Below are positions 37,970 to 47,999 of a DNA stretch of 64,000 nt, piece by piece. The position numbers were made by a program, and so were the translations under genes. Within the stretch, counting starts at the first letter, position 1; each line of letters opens with the position of its first letter. The stretch spans positions 1-64,000 of the forward strand of contig JAEUVA010000046.1 of the NCBI GenBank assembly GCA_016787045.1. Direction: 5' to 3'. The notes below the pieces were generated by a model. It was not told where the DNA came from. It saw nothing but the letters and a program-made list of their open reading frames with translations, and made no database searches. Origin of the DNA: Chitinophagales bacterium. Lineage in GTDB: Bacteria; Bacteroidota; Bacteroidia; Chitinophagales; LD1.

Positions 37970-40141
37970 CTATTTGAAAATCCAGCGAAATCCCGTAAAC
38001 GCCATAGCTCCGCGAAGTGGCCCCCAAATCATAGAAGCATCAAACTGATTGCTGAGTGGTGCATCGGCACTTACTATGGGGTTCTTTTGAATAAAATTCA
38101 ACAGATTTTCGCCACCCAAATACACTTCCCAGTTTTTGATAGCAAAAGTAATCTGTGCATTCCACTGCACCCAATTTTTACCTTGTGGCACCGGAGCATC
38201 ACCGGTAATCCAATAATTGGGCACGCGTGTTTTGCCAAACCAATTAATGCTGGTATTAAACCTCCAATGCTCGTTTTTGGTAGTGTATTGCAACGATACC
38301 AGCCCCCGATGCTGCGGCCTAAACGGATATATTTTTTTGCCACTATTATACTTCACTACATTGCGCTCATACTTGTACGATAGCTTTACATCAAAACGCT
38401 TTACCGGCTCATACGCCAAATCAATTTGCACGGCATTGGCATTGGAGCCATTCTGCAAGTTGTAAAACTGCAATTGCCCGGCTTGTTCTATATCGGGTAC
38501 TACTTGGCGTATAAAATCGGTGCGGAAATAATCTACACTAATGCTGCCATCTCTAAAATTGAGATTGAAATTATAGGTAAGCGATGCACCATAATTCCAC
38601 GCTTCTTCCATACCTAATTTATTGGCTATTGCAATGCTTCTATTGTTCGCCAACCATCCGTAATTTTCGGCAAACACAGTAGCCACACGGTAACCACGCC
38701 CACCACTGGCGCGAAAAGATAAATCATACAAAATATTCCATCTGATATTAATGCGTGGCGAGAGCAACACGCCAAACAAATTGTGATAATCTACCCGCCC
38801 TCCGGCAATGAGTGTTACTTTATCATCTCTGCCAAAGTTAAAAGTACCCTCTGTAAATACCCCGGGTACAATCTCTGTTCTTTTCAAAAAGAATGTATCA
38901 AAGCGCTCGCTTACAAAATCGGTTTGAAAAGAAATTCCTGTTTTGAGTAAATCACCCTCTTTCAACTCGTGCTGAAAAATAGCATTGAAGTAGCCATAAT
39001 GCGCCAGCGCATCATAGTCTCTACGGCCGGTAAAACCATACTGCCGGTGAAACATATACTTATACTGTATGCCCACATAGTTATGCTCCGAAACGGGAAC
39101 ACCGGTCTTGGCAAAAATTTCTGCGCGTTGTGTTTGCAATCGTAATCCAAAATCTGCTTGCGCAGTATTTTGCAGTTTAGGGTTGTAGTGCATAGAGCCA
39201 CCTCTCCTATCCTCTATATTTACCACCGCTGCCAGCATAAACATGCCACCGTTTTTCATGGTATAATGTACCCGGTTCAATGCATTAAAGTTTTTGACCA
39301 ACGGATTATCTATGTAATGATCATGATTCATATCCATTTTTAACCAGTTGTAAAAGCCGTGAGCAGCGCCAAAGTAGCTCCACCGCTCGCTTATTTTTTT
39401 TGCCCCCATTACATTTAGCTCTGAGCGGACATCCTGATTCAAAAAAAAGTTGATGAATAACTTATCGGCATTCATTGGCTTTTTGAACTCGGCATTGATT
39501 TGGCCGGTAATGCCCTCGTAACCATTTACCACGCTGGCCGCCCCTTTATTTACCTGTATAGAACTCATCCAAGGGCCGGGTACATATACTAACCCAAAGG
39601 TGTTGCCCAATGTGCGGATAGACGGCATGTTTTCTACCATCAACTGGGTGTACACTCCATCTAACCCCAGCATACGTATTTCTTTAGCACCACTTACCGC
39701 ATCGCTGTAGCTTACATCTACAGTAGCCGAGTTTTCAAAACTCTCACTCAAGTTGCAACAGGCATCTTTTACCAAATCGGCTTCGGTAATTGTTTCTACT
39801 CTGGCAGCACTAAGTTCTTTGCGTTTTATACTTACCTCCACGGTGCCCAAAGTAACGGGCTGTAGGGTAATGGTAATTTGCTTGGCTCCTTTCAATGCAG
39901 TAGTATCTGCTGCATAACCAAGTGCAGTGGTCATAAGGGTATCTGAACTATTTTCTGGAATAGTGAGGGTAAACTTGCCGTTATCATCGGTTACTGCTCC
40001 GGCTGCAGAGTTCTTCAACTTTACCGTAGCGCCTATCAAGGCATACCGCTTACCGGCAACTTCTTCTATTACAAAGCCACTAATTTGCTGGGCCTGTACT
40101 GCATACCCAAGCAAAATCAGCCATAAAAAAATATATCGCAT
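37970..40141 (-). CDS. TonB-dependent outer-membrane receptor
   Basis: A 723-residue receptor: signal peptide to VQAQ, a carboxypeptidase-like regulatory domain (residues ~20-115), a plug with DACCNLSESFENSATVDVSYSD in parts and the VNGYEGITGQINAEFKKP signature, and then a 22-strand-type beta barrel ending in aromatic FRWIFK. The CC in the plug and the upstream HYC_CC_PP gene suggest a metal (copper or similar) substrate, but this is inferred from neighbourhood. No SusD partner follows, so it is not a polysaccharide-utilisation receptor. Confidence 0.88.
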   Translation of the reverse strand: MRYIFLWLILLGYAVQAQQISGFVIEEVAGKRYALIGATVKLKNSAAGAVTDDNGKFTLTIPENSSDTLMTTALGYAADTTALKGAKQITITLQPVTLGTVEVSIKRKELSAARVETITEADLVKDACCNLSESFENSATVDVSYSDAVSGAKEIRMLGLDGVYTQLMVENMPSIRTLGNTFGLVYVPGPWMSSIQVNKGAASVVNGYEGITGQINAEFKKPMNADKLFINFFLNQDVRSELNVMGAKKISERWSYFGAAHGFYNWLKMDMNHDHYIDNPLVKNFNALNRVHYTMKNGGMFMLAAVVNIEDRRGGSMHYNPKLQNTAQADFGLRLQTQRAEIFAKTGVPVSEHNYVGIQYKYMFHRQYGFTGRRDYDALAHYGYFNAIFQHELKEGDLLKTGISFQTDFVSERFDTFFLKRTEIVPGVFTEGTFNFGRDDKVTLIAGGRVDYHNLFGVLLSPRINIRWNILYDLSFRASGGRGYRVATVFAENYGWLANNRSIAIANKLGMEEAWNYGASLTYNFNLNFRDGSISVDYFRTDFIRQVVPDIEQAGQLQFYNLQNGSNANAVQIDLAYEPVKRFDVKLSYKYERNVVKYNSGKKIYPFRPQHRGLVSLQYTTKNEHWRFNTSINWFGKTRVPNYWITGDAPVPQGKNWVQWNAQITFAIKNWEVYLGGENLLNFIQKNPIVSADAPLSNQFDASMIWGPLRGAMAFTGFRWIFK

Positions 40142-40189
40142 ACATTACATTTAGAATAAATAAATAGTGAACTCTCTGTACACTATTTT

Positions 40190-40612
40190 CTAAATGCGCA
40201 ACAGGCAGGTTTGCTGTAAAATACCTTTGGGTAATGGAGGAGAATGTGTAATGCTAAAATCATTGCAGATAGTAGCGGGATTGTGAAGAACTACGGCAAA
40301 AATGTTTTGAATGGCTACCGCCTCTAATACAAAAGAAAATTGCTGCGGTAATAACTGTTTAGTGTTTGGCTCTAAATGTATGAGCGATACGGTACAACAA
40401 TTATCATGCTGCTCGGCAACTGTGGTGGCAGATGTTTTTTTATCGCAACAACCGCGGGTTTCTTCTTCACCTGAACAGCATTCATCATTTTGTGTAAGCT
40501 GTATTGAGGTGTGCTGAGAGCGCAAACAAGTATGTGCAAACAATGTCAATCCACTATTGGCAAACAGCAGCACTACACTAAGAAAAACCGCAAATTGACT
40601 TTTGTATTTCAA
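40190..40612 (-). CDS. HYC_CC_PP family small exported metal-binding-like protein
   Basis: A 140-residue protein with an N-terminal hydrophobic segment, the HTC motif (normally HYC) near residue 27, two Cys-Cys pairs (ECCSG and RGCCDKK, then DNCC), and the Pro-Pro motif (HSPPLPKG) near the C-terminus. These name the Bacteroidota HYC_CC_PP family, usually found beside TonB receptors, as here (48 bp upstream). Cys-rich sequence suggests metal binding but this is not proven. The start codon is TTG; no ATG is available in frame. Confidence 0.72.
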   Translation of the reverse strand: MKYKSQFAVFLSVVLLFANSGLTLFAHTCLRSQHTSIQLTQNDECCSGEEETRGCCDKKTSATTVAEQHDNCCTVSLIHLEPNTKQLLPQQFSFVLEAVAIQNIFAVVLHNPATICNDFSITHSPPLPKGILQQTCLLRI

Positions 40613-40621
40613 TGCACTAAT

Positions 40622-40658
40622 GTAAAAAAAACAGCCCGCTGAAAAAATCAGCGGGCTG
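40622..40658 (-). terminator. Terminator of the DUF4397 gene
   Basis: An 11-bp perfect stem CAGCCCGCTGA / TCAGCGGGCTG with a T8 run on the minus strand, 22 bp after the stop at 40680. Confidence 0.9.
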
Positions 40659-40679
40659 CAAATAAAATGAAGTTGCTAA

Positions 40680-43097
40680 TTACTTAGCTACAGAAAACTT
40701 AACGTTGGCAGCTTTTTCACCATTAATAACACGGGCAATGTACAAGCCATTGCTCAGGTTGCTAAGGTCGGCAGAAATCAGCTGGCTACCGCTATCTAAG
40801 TTACCACTAAATACATTGCTTACTACACGGCCATTGAGGTCGGTAATTTCAATGTTCATATCAGTGCTGTTAATCAAATTGAAATCAAAGTAAATTGTAC
40901 CGGCAGATGGATTAGGATACATTTGCAAGCCCAATTCTTTGGTCAAATCAACAACCGAAGTAAAGAGCGGCAATGGTTGGAAAGGACCACCACCGGCTGT
41001 AATCAGATACAAGCCAAAACCATAAGGGCTGTTTCCGTTAGCCGCAGGATTCAAAAATCCGGAAGCAATTACTGTACCTGCCTGACCGTTGCGGGTAGTT
41101 ACATCAAACACATAGCTGGCATATGTAGTAGCACCGTTAGCGCTTTTTACATCAAGTACATAAGCATCACCGGGTACGCCAATGTAGTTGGTCAAATCAC
41201 CATAACCGGCATCGTTTACCACATTACCACCACCTACTACATCTACATCTACTGTAGGAGCATCGGTAGATGCATGGTCAACAAAAAACTGGAACTGCGA
41301 AGGGTTTGTAGAAGCTGATAACCCAGGTGTTTTAATAGCTAAGGTAAACTTAGTGTCTTTTCCATCGGGGTTAGCGGCAAAACCTGTACCTACCAAGCCC
41401 TGAGCAATACCGATGTAAGTTTCACCCGGGCTAAAGAACAACGTTTTTTGCCAGAAAGTATCTGCTACACTGGTAGAGGTATTCGGTGCAAAAGCAATGT
41501 TGATAGGGAAATCTGCAGTCATGATTCCCATAACTGGCGATGCATTTTTGTAAATAAAATCGTTGAAATAAAGAGCACCATTGATGTACACATCTACTGT
41601 ATCGGCAATTGGATCATAGCAATTGTGTACAAATTGTACGTTGGCTGTTTGGCGTCTTGGGAAGGCCACCACTTGTCCGGTAGGTAATGCAGCAAACAGG
41701 TTAAAGTTTTTACCGTTGTTATTAGCGGTAGAATCTATGTACCCTGATGCAAATACAAACGCACCTGATCCGCCAAGGCCGGAGAGGTTAGCAATCCATG
41801 CATCGTACAGTGTAGATGAATCAGCTGTAAGTACCTCTAATGCGTAGTAATTAGCTGGCACAGTAATGTAACCCGTAACATCTTTGTAAGCAGCATCGTT
41901 AACTAACAATGGACCACCAGAGCGAACACGTACGTCCACTTTAGGAGCATCAGTAGCACCGTGGGCTACACAAAATTGCACTATAGATGGAACGCCAGTG
42001 CTGATGATAGCATTACTTTTCACCACTACATCAACAGCAGTTGAAATACCATTTGGGTTGGCCGCAAAGCCAGTACCTAAATTTCCTACAGCCATAGCTA
42101 CGTAATTGCTATCCGGCTCAAAGAAATACAACCAGGTTTTCAATGTATCTGCCCAAGATGTAGAGTTGCCTGGAGCAAGACCTACCTGAATTGGGAAGTT
42201 AGCAGTAATTGGAATAAAAGGAGTAGCACCACGGAAAGCCAAATCAGGGAAGCCCAAAGCTCCGTTTACATACACGTCAACAGTAGCTAAAGTGGGGTCA
42301 GCAGCATTGTGTACCAACTGTACGTTTGCGGTTCTACGCACAGGCAATTCTACCACAGTACCATCATTAAATGCAGCCCATAAACCAAGAGCAGCTCCAT
42401 TGTTATTATTAGCCGGTGACGCAAAGCCCGAAGCAAATACTACAGCCGACTTACCGGAAGCACCACTCAAGTTGGCAATCCATGTATTGATAACTGCTGA
42501 CGAATCTGCCGCAATAACCTCTAACTGATACCATGATGCAGGAGCGGTGAAATATTTGTTTGGACCAAATACAGTTCCGGCAGTACCATAAGTAAGGTTG
42601 TTGGCTAATAATGGCCCACCGCTGCGTACGCGTACGTCCACATCAGGAGCATCTGTAGCGCCATGGAACACAGTAAAGTTTACAAAACCTGTAGGAGCCG
42701 AAGTTTTTGAGTTGGCAATTACTTTTAAATCAAATGGCGTGGCAGGGTTAAAACCGGTGCCAACAGTGCCTGATGCGATAACTACATAATTAGAATCGGC
42801 ATCCAACGGGCCTATTAAAAAACTGGCAATGGTATCGTTTACCGAAGTAGAATTGCCGGGAGCAATACCAATGTTGTAAGCAACACCTGCACCAATACCG
42901 GTGTATGGTGTAGCTTCACGGAAATTAAAATCATCAAAAAATAGAAATCCATTCACATACACATCTACAGTGGCAGCAGCAGGGGCAGCGCAGTTGTGGA
43001 TGACTTGCACGTTGGCCGTTGGGCCTCCGGCAAATGCCGCCAGACCAGTGAATACGGTGGCTGCCAGCACTTTGAGTTTAAGGAGAGTTTTTTTCAT
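40680..43097 (-). CDS. DUF4397-repeat surface protein with T9SS type A sorting domain
   Basis: An 805-residue secreted protein. After the signal peptide (to AFAGG) come three ~230-residue repeats, each opening TANVQ.(I/V)HN..(D/A)P...TVDVYVNG and containing a second VDVRVRSGG-type sub-repeat: DUF4397 domains, beta-rich modules of surface proteins. The C-terminus (MYPNPSAGTIYFDF ... VKFSVAK) is a Por-secretion tail. Likely a cell-surface structural or adhesive protein. The frame opens at 43154, but a -7-like TAAATTTG box lies at 43133-43140, so 43097 is preferred. Confidence 0.88.
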   Translation of the reverse strand: MKKTLLKLKVLAATVFTGLAAFAGGPTANVQVIHNCAAPAAATVDVYVNGFLFFDDFNFREATPYTGIGAGVAYNIGIAPGNSTSVNDTIASFLIGPLDADSNYVVIASGTVGTGFNPATPFDLKVIANSKTSAPTGFVNFTVFHGATDAPDVDVRVRSGGPLLANNLTYGTAGTVFGPNKYFTAPASWYQLEVIAADSSAVINTWIANLSGASGKSAVVFASGFASPANNNNGAALGLWAAFNDGTVVELPVRRTANVQLVHNAADPTLATVDVYVNGALGFPDLAFRGATPFIPITANFPIQVGLAPGNSTSWADTLKTWLYFFEPDSNYVAMAVGNLGTGFAANPNGISTAVDVVVKSNAIISTGVPSIVQFCVAHGATDAPKVDVRVRSGGPLLVNDAAYKDVTGYITVPANYYALEVLTADSSTLYDAWIANLSGLGGSGAFVFASGYIDSTANNNGKNFNLFAALPTGQVVAFPRRQTANVQFVHNCYDPIADTVDVYINGALYFNDFIYKNASPVMGIMTADFPINIAFAPNTSTSVADTFWQKTLFFSPGETYIGIAQGLVGTGFAANPDGKDTKFTLAIKTPGLSASTNPSQFQFFVDHASTDAPTVDVDVVGGGNVVNDAGYGDLTNYIGVPGDAYVLDVKSANGATTYASYVFDVTTRNGQAGTVIASGFLNPAANGNSPYGFGLYLITAGGGPFQPLPLFTSVVDLTKELGLQMYPNPSAGTIYFDFNLINSTDMNIEITDLNGRVVSNVFSGNLDSGSQLISADLSNLSNGLYIARVINGEKAANVKFSVAK

Positions 43098-43458
43098 AGT
43101 ACAAAAGTTTTTTTGTTTAAAATTTGGGAACGCAAATTTAAACATCAAAAGCACATATTTGTTCGTATTTGTTAGAAATACGTTAACATATTTTTGGGAA
43201 AGGATGGTTGCCGGTTGCCTATATGAGGGTGGCGAGGTAAATAGTTGGTTACATCCGGCAGTATGGCGGCAACATTACTTGCTTTTACAACAAATGCACA
43301 AACTCTACTAAACAATTAACCTTTTACAATTTACAACAAACAACAATACTTAGTACAGAAAGACCAATAAAATACTAGAAAATGCCCTATGAATTGGTCA
43401 GGTGAAACAGAGCTTTTTTAAGGAAGAGGGTTATCCACAAAAGATTTTTCAGTCAATA

Positions 43459-43489
43459 TTTGCAACTATCTTCATAAAATCTATATTTG
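43459..43489 (+). promoter_or_regulatory. Promoter of the infA-rplQ ribosomal operon
   Basis: TTTG (43459-43462), 19 nt, TATATTTG (43482-43489): a perfect consensus match, followed by CGCTCCC. It lies 33 bp before infA. The rest of the 43098-43458 gap shows no gene or strong hairpin. Confidence 0.75.
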
Positions 43490-43521
43490 CGCTCCCTTTT
43501 TTGAGGGTATAGCATATTTGC

Positions 43522-43740
43522 ATGGCCAAACAAGACCTGATTAAGCAAGACGGAACCATAACTGAAGCACTGAGCAACGCCATGTTCAGGGTGAAATTAG
43601 AGAATGGACACGAGATTATTGCTCACATATCAGGAAAAATGCGAATGAACTATATTAAGATATTACCGGGTGATAAGGTGAGTGTGGAAATGAGCCCTTA
43701 TGATTTAAACAAAGGAAGAATAACCTTCCGCTATAAATAA
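43522..43740 (+). CDS. infA: Translation initiation factor IF-1
   Basis: A 72-residue OB-fold protein that occupies the A site of the 30S subunit during initiation. It has the full family sequence ([39 protein letters not shown]). First gene of the operon infA-rpmJ-rpsM-rpsK-rpsD-rpoA-rplQ, in the order usual for the phylum; secY and map, which normally precede, are not here, so the superoperon is split upstream of infA. Confidence 0.97.
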   Translation: MAKQDLIKQDGTITEALSNAMFRVKLENGHEIIAHISGKMRMNYIKILPGDKVSVEMSPYDLNKGRITFRYK

Positions 43741-43759
43741 AAACAGAAACTCAACAGCC

Positions 43760-43876
43760 ATGAAAGTAAGAGCATCGGTTAAAAAGAGAAGCGTTGACTG
43801 CAAAGTAGTTAAGCGCAATGGTGTGGTGTATATCATCAACAAAAAGAACCCTAAATTCAAGCAACGTCAGGGATAA
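43760..43876 (+). CDS. rpmJ: 50S ribosomal protein bL36
   Basis: A 38-residue basic protein, [15 protein letters not shown]..., 19 bp after infA. It retains only one of the four zinc-ligand cysteines/histidines of the canonical form, so it is the zinc-independent type common in Bacteroidota. Confidence 0.95.
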   Translation: MKVRASVKKRSVDCKVVKRNGVVYIINKKNPKFKQRQG

Positions 43877-43908
43877 TTCAACAATTTAATAAAAACTACC
43901 AATAGCAA

Positions 43909-44286
43909 ATGGCACGTATTTCAGGTATTGACCTTCCAAAAAACAAACGCGGTTTAATCGGGCTTACATATATATATGGTATTGGCCGTACTACTTCCGC
44001 CAAAATTTTGACTACAGCCGGTATAGACCCCGACAAAAAAGTGAAAGATTGGAATGACGAAGACATCAACGGCATTCTTACTTATATAGGTAACAACCTG
44101 AAACTGGAAGGTGAACTTCGCGGTGAGGTACAACAAAACATCAAGCGTTTGCAAGATGTAGGTTGCTTCCGTGGTATTCGCCACCGTAAGGGCTTACCGG
44201 TGCGTGGCCAGCGTACCAAAACCAACTCACGCACCCGCAAAGGCAAACGTAAGACGGTAGCTAACAAGAAAATGGTAACTAAGTAA
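43909..44286 (+). CDS. rpsM: 30S ribosomal protein uS13
   Basis: A 125-residue head protein contacting P-site tRNA. It has the N-terminal helix-two-turn-helix [21 protein letters not shown] and the basic tail [19 protein letters not shown]. Co-transcribed with the flanking ribosomal genes. Confidence 0.97.
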   Translation: MARISGIDLPKNKRGLIGLTYIYGIGRTTSAKILTTAGIDPDKKVKDWNDEDINGILTYIGNNLKLEGELRGEVQQNIKRLQDVGCFRGIRHRKGLPVRGQRTKTNSRTRKGKRKTVANKKMVTK

Positions 44287-44310
44287 TAAACAGTAATAAA
44301 GAATAGCAAA

Positions 44311-44724
44311 ATGGCTAAGCAACAACAGCAGCAAAGCGCAATTGCGAAAGCAAAGGCAAAAAAGAGAGTAGTAAAAGTAGATGCCGAAGGCAAAGTATTT
44401 TTGAATGCTACTTTCAATAACATTATTATCACCTTTACAAACTTGGCCGGCCATACTATTAGCTGGAGCAGTGCCGGTAAGGTAGGGTTCCGTGGCTCTA
44501 AGAAAAACACCCCTTATGCTGCACAAATGGCAGCCGCAGAGGCAGCCAAAGTGGCTCACGATGCCGGTTTGCGCAAAGTAGAGGTTTTTGTAAAAGGACC
44601 TGGCGCTGGACGCGAATCTGCCATACGCACTATTTACACTGCCGGTATTGAGGTAACCATGATTAACGACACTACGCCAATTCCTCACAATGGCTGCCGT
44701 CCACCAAAATCACGCAGAGTATAA
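44311..44724 (+). CDS. rpsK: 30S ribosomal protein uS11
   Basis: A 137-residue platform protein near the mRNA exit and 16S 3' end. The N-terminus is a Gln/Ala/Lys-rich extension; the core has [18 protein letters not shown] and the C-terminal [11 protein letters not shown]. It is 24 bp after rpsM. Confidence 0.97.
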   Translation: MAKQQQQQSAIAKAKAKKRVVKVDAEGKVFLNATFNNIIITFTNLAGHTISWSSAGKVGFRGSKKNTPYAAQMAAAEAAKVAHDAGLRKVEVFVKGPGAGRESAIRTIYTAGIEVTMINDTTPIPHNGCRPPKSRRV

Positions 44725-44769
44725 TTATTTCAAATCATATCCCAAGCAACACGAACAAGTACATAAGTT

Positions 44770-45375
44770 ATGGCAAGATATACAGGACCCAAAACTAAGA
44801 TTGCAAGAAAATTTGGCGATGCCATTTTTGGAAGCGACAAAAACTTTGACAAGCGCAGCTACCCTCCGGGACAGCACGGATTGGCTAAAAAAAGAAAGAC
44901 CCAATCTGAATACGCTATTCAGCTACAAGAAAAACAAAAAGCCAAATACACTTACGGTTTGTTGGAGCGTCAGTTCCGCAACTTGTTTGAAAAGGCCGCC
45001 CGCAAAAAAGGCGTAACCGGTGAAAACTTGCTTAAAATGCTGGAAGCCCGTTTAGACAATACTATGTATCGTCTTGGTTTTGCTGCTTCTCGTGCACAAG
45101 CTCGCCAGTTAGTTACCCACAAACACGTAACCGTGAATGGCGATGTGGTAAATATTCCTTCATACATTCTTCGCCCCGGTGATAAAGTAGCGCTGCGTGA
45201 GCGTTCTAAAAACTTAGACGTGGTACGTGATGCCATTGCCCGCAAAGGCAAAAAGTTTGGTTGGTTGGCTATTGATGAAAAAGCAGTAGAAGGTACTTTT
45301 GTTGATTTTCCGGAAAGAGACCAAATACCTGAAAACATCAACGAACAGCTGATTGTTGAATTGTACTCTAAATAG
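44770..45375 (+). CDS. rpsD: 30S ribosomal protein uS4
   Basis: A 201-residue 16S assembly protein. The Bacteroidota-type N-terminus ([15 protein letters not shown]) lacks the zinc cysteines. The S4 RNA-binding domain runs from [12 protein letters not shown] to about residue 165. In other bacteria it represses its own operon; no clear operator structure was seen here. Confidence 0.97.
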   Translation: MARYTGPKTKIARKFGDAIFGSDKNFDKRSYPPGQHGLAKKRKTQSEYAIQLQEKQKAKYTYGLLERQFRNLFEKAARKKGVTGENLLKMLEARLDNTMYRLGFAASRAQARQLVTHKHVTVNGDVVNIPSYILRPGDKVALRERSKNLDVVRDAIARKGKKFGWLAIDEKAVEGTFVDFPERDQIPENINEQLIVELYSK

Positions 45376-45438
45376 CGATTGACCGGATTAGCGGTTCTGA
45401 CTTTAAAATATTAAACCAAATTAAACACCATATAGCCC

Positions 45439-46422
45439 ATGCTAACTTTTCAAAAACCTGATAAGATTACATTACAAAAGGCCACCGATTTTGAAGGTAC
45501 ATTTGAATTTAAACCTTTAGAGCCCGGCTTTGGGGTAACCGTAGGCAATGCACTGCGCAGAGTATTGCTTTCATCTCTTGAGGGCTACGCCATCAGCGGT
45601 ATCAAAATTTCAGGTATTGACCATGAGTTTTCTACTATCAAAGGAATTATTGAAGACGTTACTGAAATTGTACTTAACCTGAAGCAGGTTCGCTTGAAAA
45701 AAGTAATGGACGATGAAGTAGCTGCCGATAAAATCTATTTAGCGCTTAAAAACACATCGCAGTTTAAAGCTGAGCATATTGAAAAGCATACCAACGTGTA
45801 TCAGGTGCTTAACCCGGAGTTGGTTATCTGCAACATGGAAGGCAACGTAAATCTTGAAATTGAGTTGACTATTTCTAAAGGCCGTGGCTACGTAGCTGCT
45901 GACGAAAACTCTAAAGAGCACGCCATTGGTTACATTCCGATTGATGCTATCTACACTCCTATCAAAAACGTAAAATACAGCGTAGAACCATATCGTGTAG
46001 AGCAACGTGTAGATTTTGAAAAATTGGTTTTAGAAGTAACTACCGATGGTACTGTACACCCTGAAGAAGCGGTAAAAGAGGCCTCTCGTATTTTGATTCA
46101 GCACTTAATGCTGATTACAGATGAGCATATCTCTTTTGACCTGCCATCTTCTAACGAAACTGAAATGGTAGATGAGCATGTATTGCATTTGCGCAAATTG
46201 CTCAAAACTCCATTGGAAGATTTAGACCTTTCAGTACGTGCGTTTAACTGCTTAAAAGCAGCAAAAATCAATAGCTTAGATGAATTGGTACAGTTCAACA
46301 CCAACGACTTGTTGAAGTTCCGCAACTTTGGTAAAAAATCTTTAGTAGAGATTGAAGCTTTGCTACATGAGAAAGGACTTAGCTTTGGCATGGATCTTTC
46401 TAAAATGAAATTAGACGACTAA
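45439..46422 (+). CDS. rpoA: RNA polymerase alpha subunit
   Basis: A 327-residue protein. The N-terminal dimerisation domain (1-~235) contains EPGFGVTVGNALRRVLLSSL. The C-terminal helix-hairpin-helix domain (~255-320) contains LSVRAFNCLKAAKI and FRNFGKKSLVEIE, which binds UP elements and activators. Standard length and position. Confidence 0.98.
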   Translation: MLTFQKPDKITLQKATDFEGTFEFKPLEPGFGVTVGNALRRVLLSSLEGYAISGIKISGIDHEFSTIKGIIEDVTEIVLNLKQVRLKKVMDDEVAADKIYLALKNTSQFKAEHIEKHTNVYQVLNPELVICNMEGNVNLEIELTISKGRGYVAADENSKEHAIGYIPIDAIYTPIKNVKYSVEPYRVEQRVDFEKLVLEVTTDGTVHPEEAVKEASRILIQHLMLITDEHISFDLPSSNETEMVDEHVLHLRKLLKTPLEDLDLSVRAFNCLKAAKINSLDELVQFNTNDLLKFRNFGKKSLVEIEALLHEKGLSFGMDLSKMKLDD

Positions 46423-46464
46423 TCCCATTCAACAACCCGAAATAATCAGCATTAATAATTAGTT

Positions 46465-46953
46465 ATGAGACACGGAGATAAGGTAAACAACCTCGGCAGA
46501 AAAACCGCCCACCGCCATGCTTTGATGAGCAATATGGCCGTATCATTAATTACGCACAAGCGCATTACCACTACTTTGGCTAAAGCTAAAGCACTGCGTG
46601 TATTTGTGGAACCTATTATTACCCGCAGCAAAGAAAATACTACAAATAACAGACGCGTTGCCTTTAGTTATTTGGGCTCTAACGTATCTGCCAAAGAAGC
46701 CGTAAAAGAGCTTTTTGGTGTGGTAGGCAGCAAAGTAGGCGAGCGTCCGGGTGGATATACCCGCATCATTAAAACCGGCTTCCGCCCGGGTGATGCTGCT
46801 GAAATGGCCTTGATTGAGTTGGTTGACTTTAATGAAGTTTATACCCAAAACAAAAACAAAGCTAAATCTGCTGAGCCGAAGAAAAAGACCCGCAGAAGCA
46901 CTGCTAGCAAAAAAGCAGCTGCTAAAAAAGCAGAGGATACTACAGAAGAATAG
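46465..46953 (+). CDS. rplQ: 50S ribosomal protein bL17
   Basis: A 162-residue protein lining the peptide exit tunnel. The core (residues 1-~115) is complete from [17 protein letters not shown]. The C-terminal ~40 residues are a Lys/Ala-rich acidic-ending extension usual in Bacteroidota. It is the last gene of the operon; a terminator follows 16 bp on. Confidence 0.97.
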   Translation: MRHGDKVNNLGRKTAHRHALMSNMAVSLITHKRITTTLAKAKALRVFVEPIITRSKENTTNNRRVAFSYLGSNVSAKEAVKELFGVVGSKVGERPGGYTRIIKTGFRPGDAAEMALIELVDFNEVYTQNKNKAKSAEPKKKTRRSTASKKAAAKKAEDTTEE

Positions 46954-46969
46954 TTCACAAACACTAATT

Positions 46970-47000
46970 AAAAAAACCGCCCTACAGGCGGTTTTTTTTT
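46970..47000 (+). terminator. Terminator of the ribosomal operon
   Basis: Stem AAACCGCC / GGCGGTTT, short loop, then a long T-run. Confidence 0.92.
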
Positions 47001-47062
47001 TGCCTGCCACTAAGTGCAGGCAATACAGTTGTAACTCACCTTTATTAAACTTGTAATTAGAT

Positions 47063-47497
47063 ATGCCCACATTTATTACATATCCGGAAATACAAAAAGC
47101 TATTGCGCTATTTAATACCCATGCTTACAATGCGGGTTTTGAGTTTAAGGTATATACGCTTGACAGCTATTGTTTGTACATACAAGCAAGTTTTGATTTT
47201 GGGTATTATGTAAATGTAGATATAGAATGCAGAGAGGTGCTTTTCACCAATATTGATTCTAAGGCATCTTGGCCTGATGCCTGGCATGCGGATCAAATGT
47301 TTTTGTTGGGTGAGGAGGAACTGGCCGACTTGATTGATTTTAAAGAGATAGAGGTGCCTACAGATAAGCCGTGCTTTGGTATTGTGTTTAATATTATTGG
47401 GAGGGATAACTACTACACTAATGGAGTTGTAGTCTGCTCATCGTTATACATCAGTTGGCGTTATCCGGATAAGAATAGCGAGTATGTTAATCTATAA
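47063..47497 (+). CDS. Hypothetical acidic protein
   Basis: A 144-residue soluble protein with no signal peptide, rich in aromatic and acidic residues (YCLYIQASFDFGYYVNVDIECREVLF in part; WPDAWHADQMF). Composition and size resemble immunity-type proteins of polymorphic toxin systems, but no toxin is adjacent and I do not recognise the family. It is followed at 35 bp by another small gene in the same direction. Confidence 0.65.
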   Translation: MPTFITYPEIQKAIALFNTHAYNAGFEFKVYTLDSYCLYIQASFDFGYYVNVDIECREVLFTNIDSKASWPDAWHADQMFLLGEEELADLIDFKEIEVPTDKPCFGIVFNIIGRDNYYTNGVVVCSSLYISWRYPDKNSEYVNL

Positions 47498-47532
47498 AAA
47501 AACAGTGACGAACAGTATTCATAAAATCAATT

Positions 47533-47880
47533 ATGAATTTACGGGACAAAGTAAAACATGAACTGAAAACTAAAACACTCTGGGTACAGTGGCAAGTTAC
47601 TTGTAACATTGGGCCGGACTGGGTTGGTAGTAGTAGGGATATCCAGTTTTATATTAATGCTGAACCCGTAGAGGATAATGATTTCCATTCTTTTCTGAAA
47701 GATTGCTTAATTGAAAAACTAAACATTCCTGAAAAGAGTGAAGAAGATATGATTGAAGGTGAAGGTGATTTGTTGCTATTGGGCAATGATGTGATGATTA
47801 AGTATGCCATTTCATATACAGTTCCATACAACTATCCTCATAAGTATGAAAACGGAGAAGTTGTTTTAATCACATACTAA
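47533..47880 (+). CDS. Hypothetical small acidic protein
   Basis: A 115-residue soluble protein (opening MNLRDKVKHELKTKTLWVQW) with several aromatic residues and an acidic middle (EEDMIEGEGD). It is not recognised. It shares style and strand with the preceding gene; the two probably form one transcript of lineage-specific genes. Confidence 0.6.
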   Translation: MNLRDKVKHELKTKTLWVQWQVTCNIGPDWVGSSRDIQFYINAEPVEDNDFHSFLKDCLIEKLNIPEKSEEDMIEGEGDLLLLGNDVMIKYAISYTVPYNYPHKYENGEVVLITY

Positions 47881-47999
47881 TTGGCGCTTGCGGGTGTTAG
47901 CCCATAGGGTTGGCGTAACTTAACCCAACTATAAAAGCCGGTGGAGGTGGTGTGTGAAAACACGAAGTATGTTAAAAAGAAATCTGCGGAAGGTGATTG

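Noticed and set aside
43098-43458. Possible small RNA in the gap before infA
   Set aside because: No hairpin-plus-T-run or conserved motif could be found by eye.
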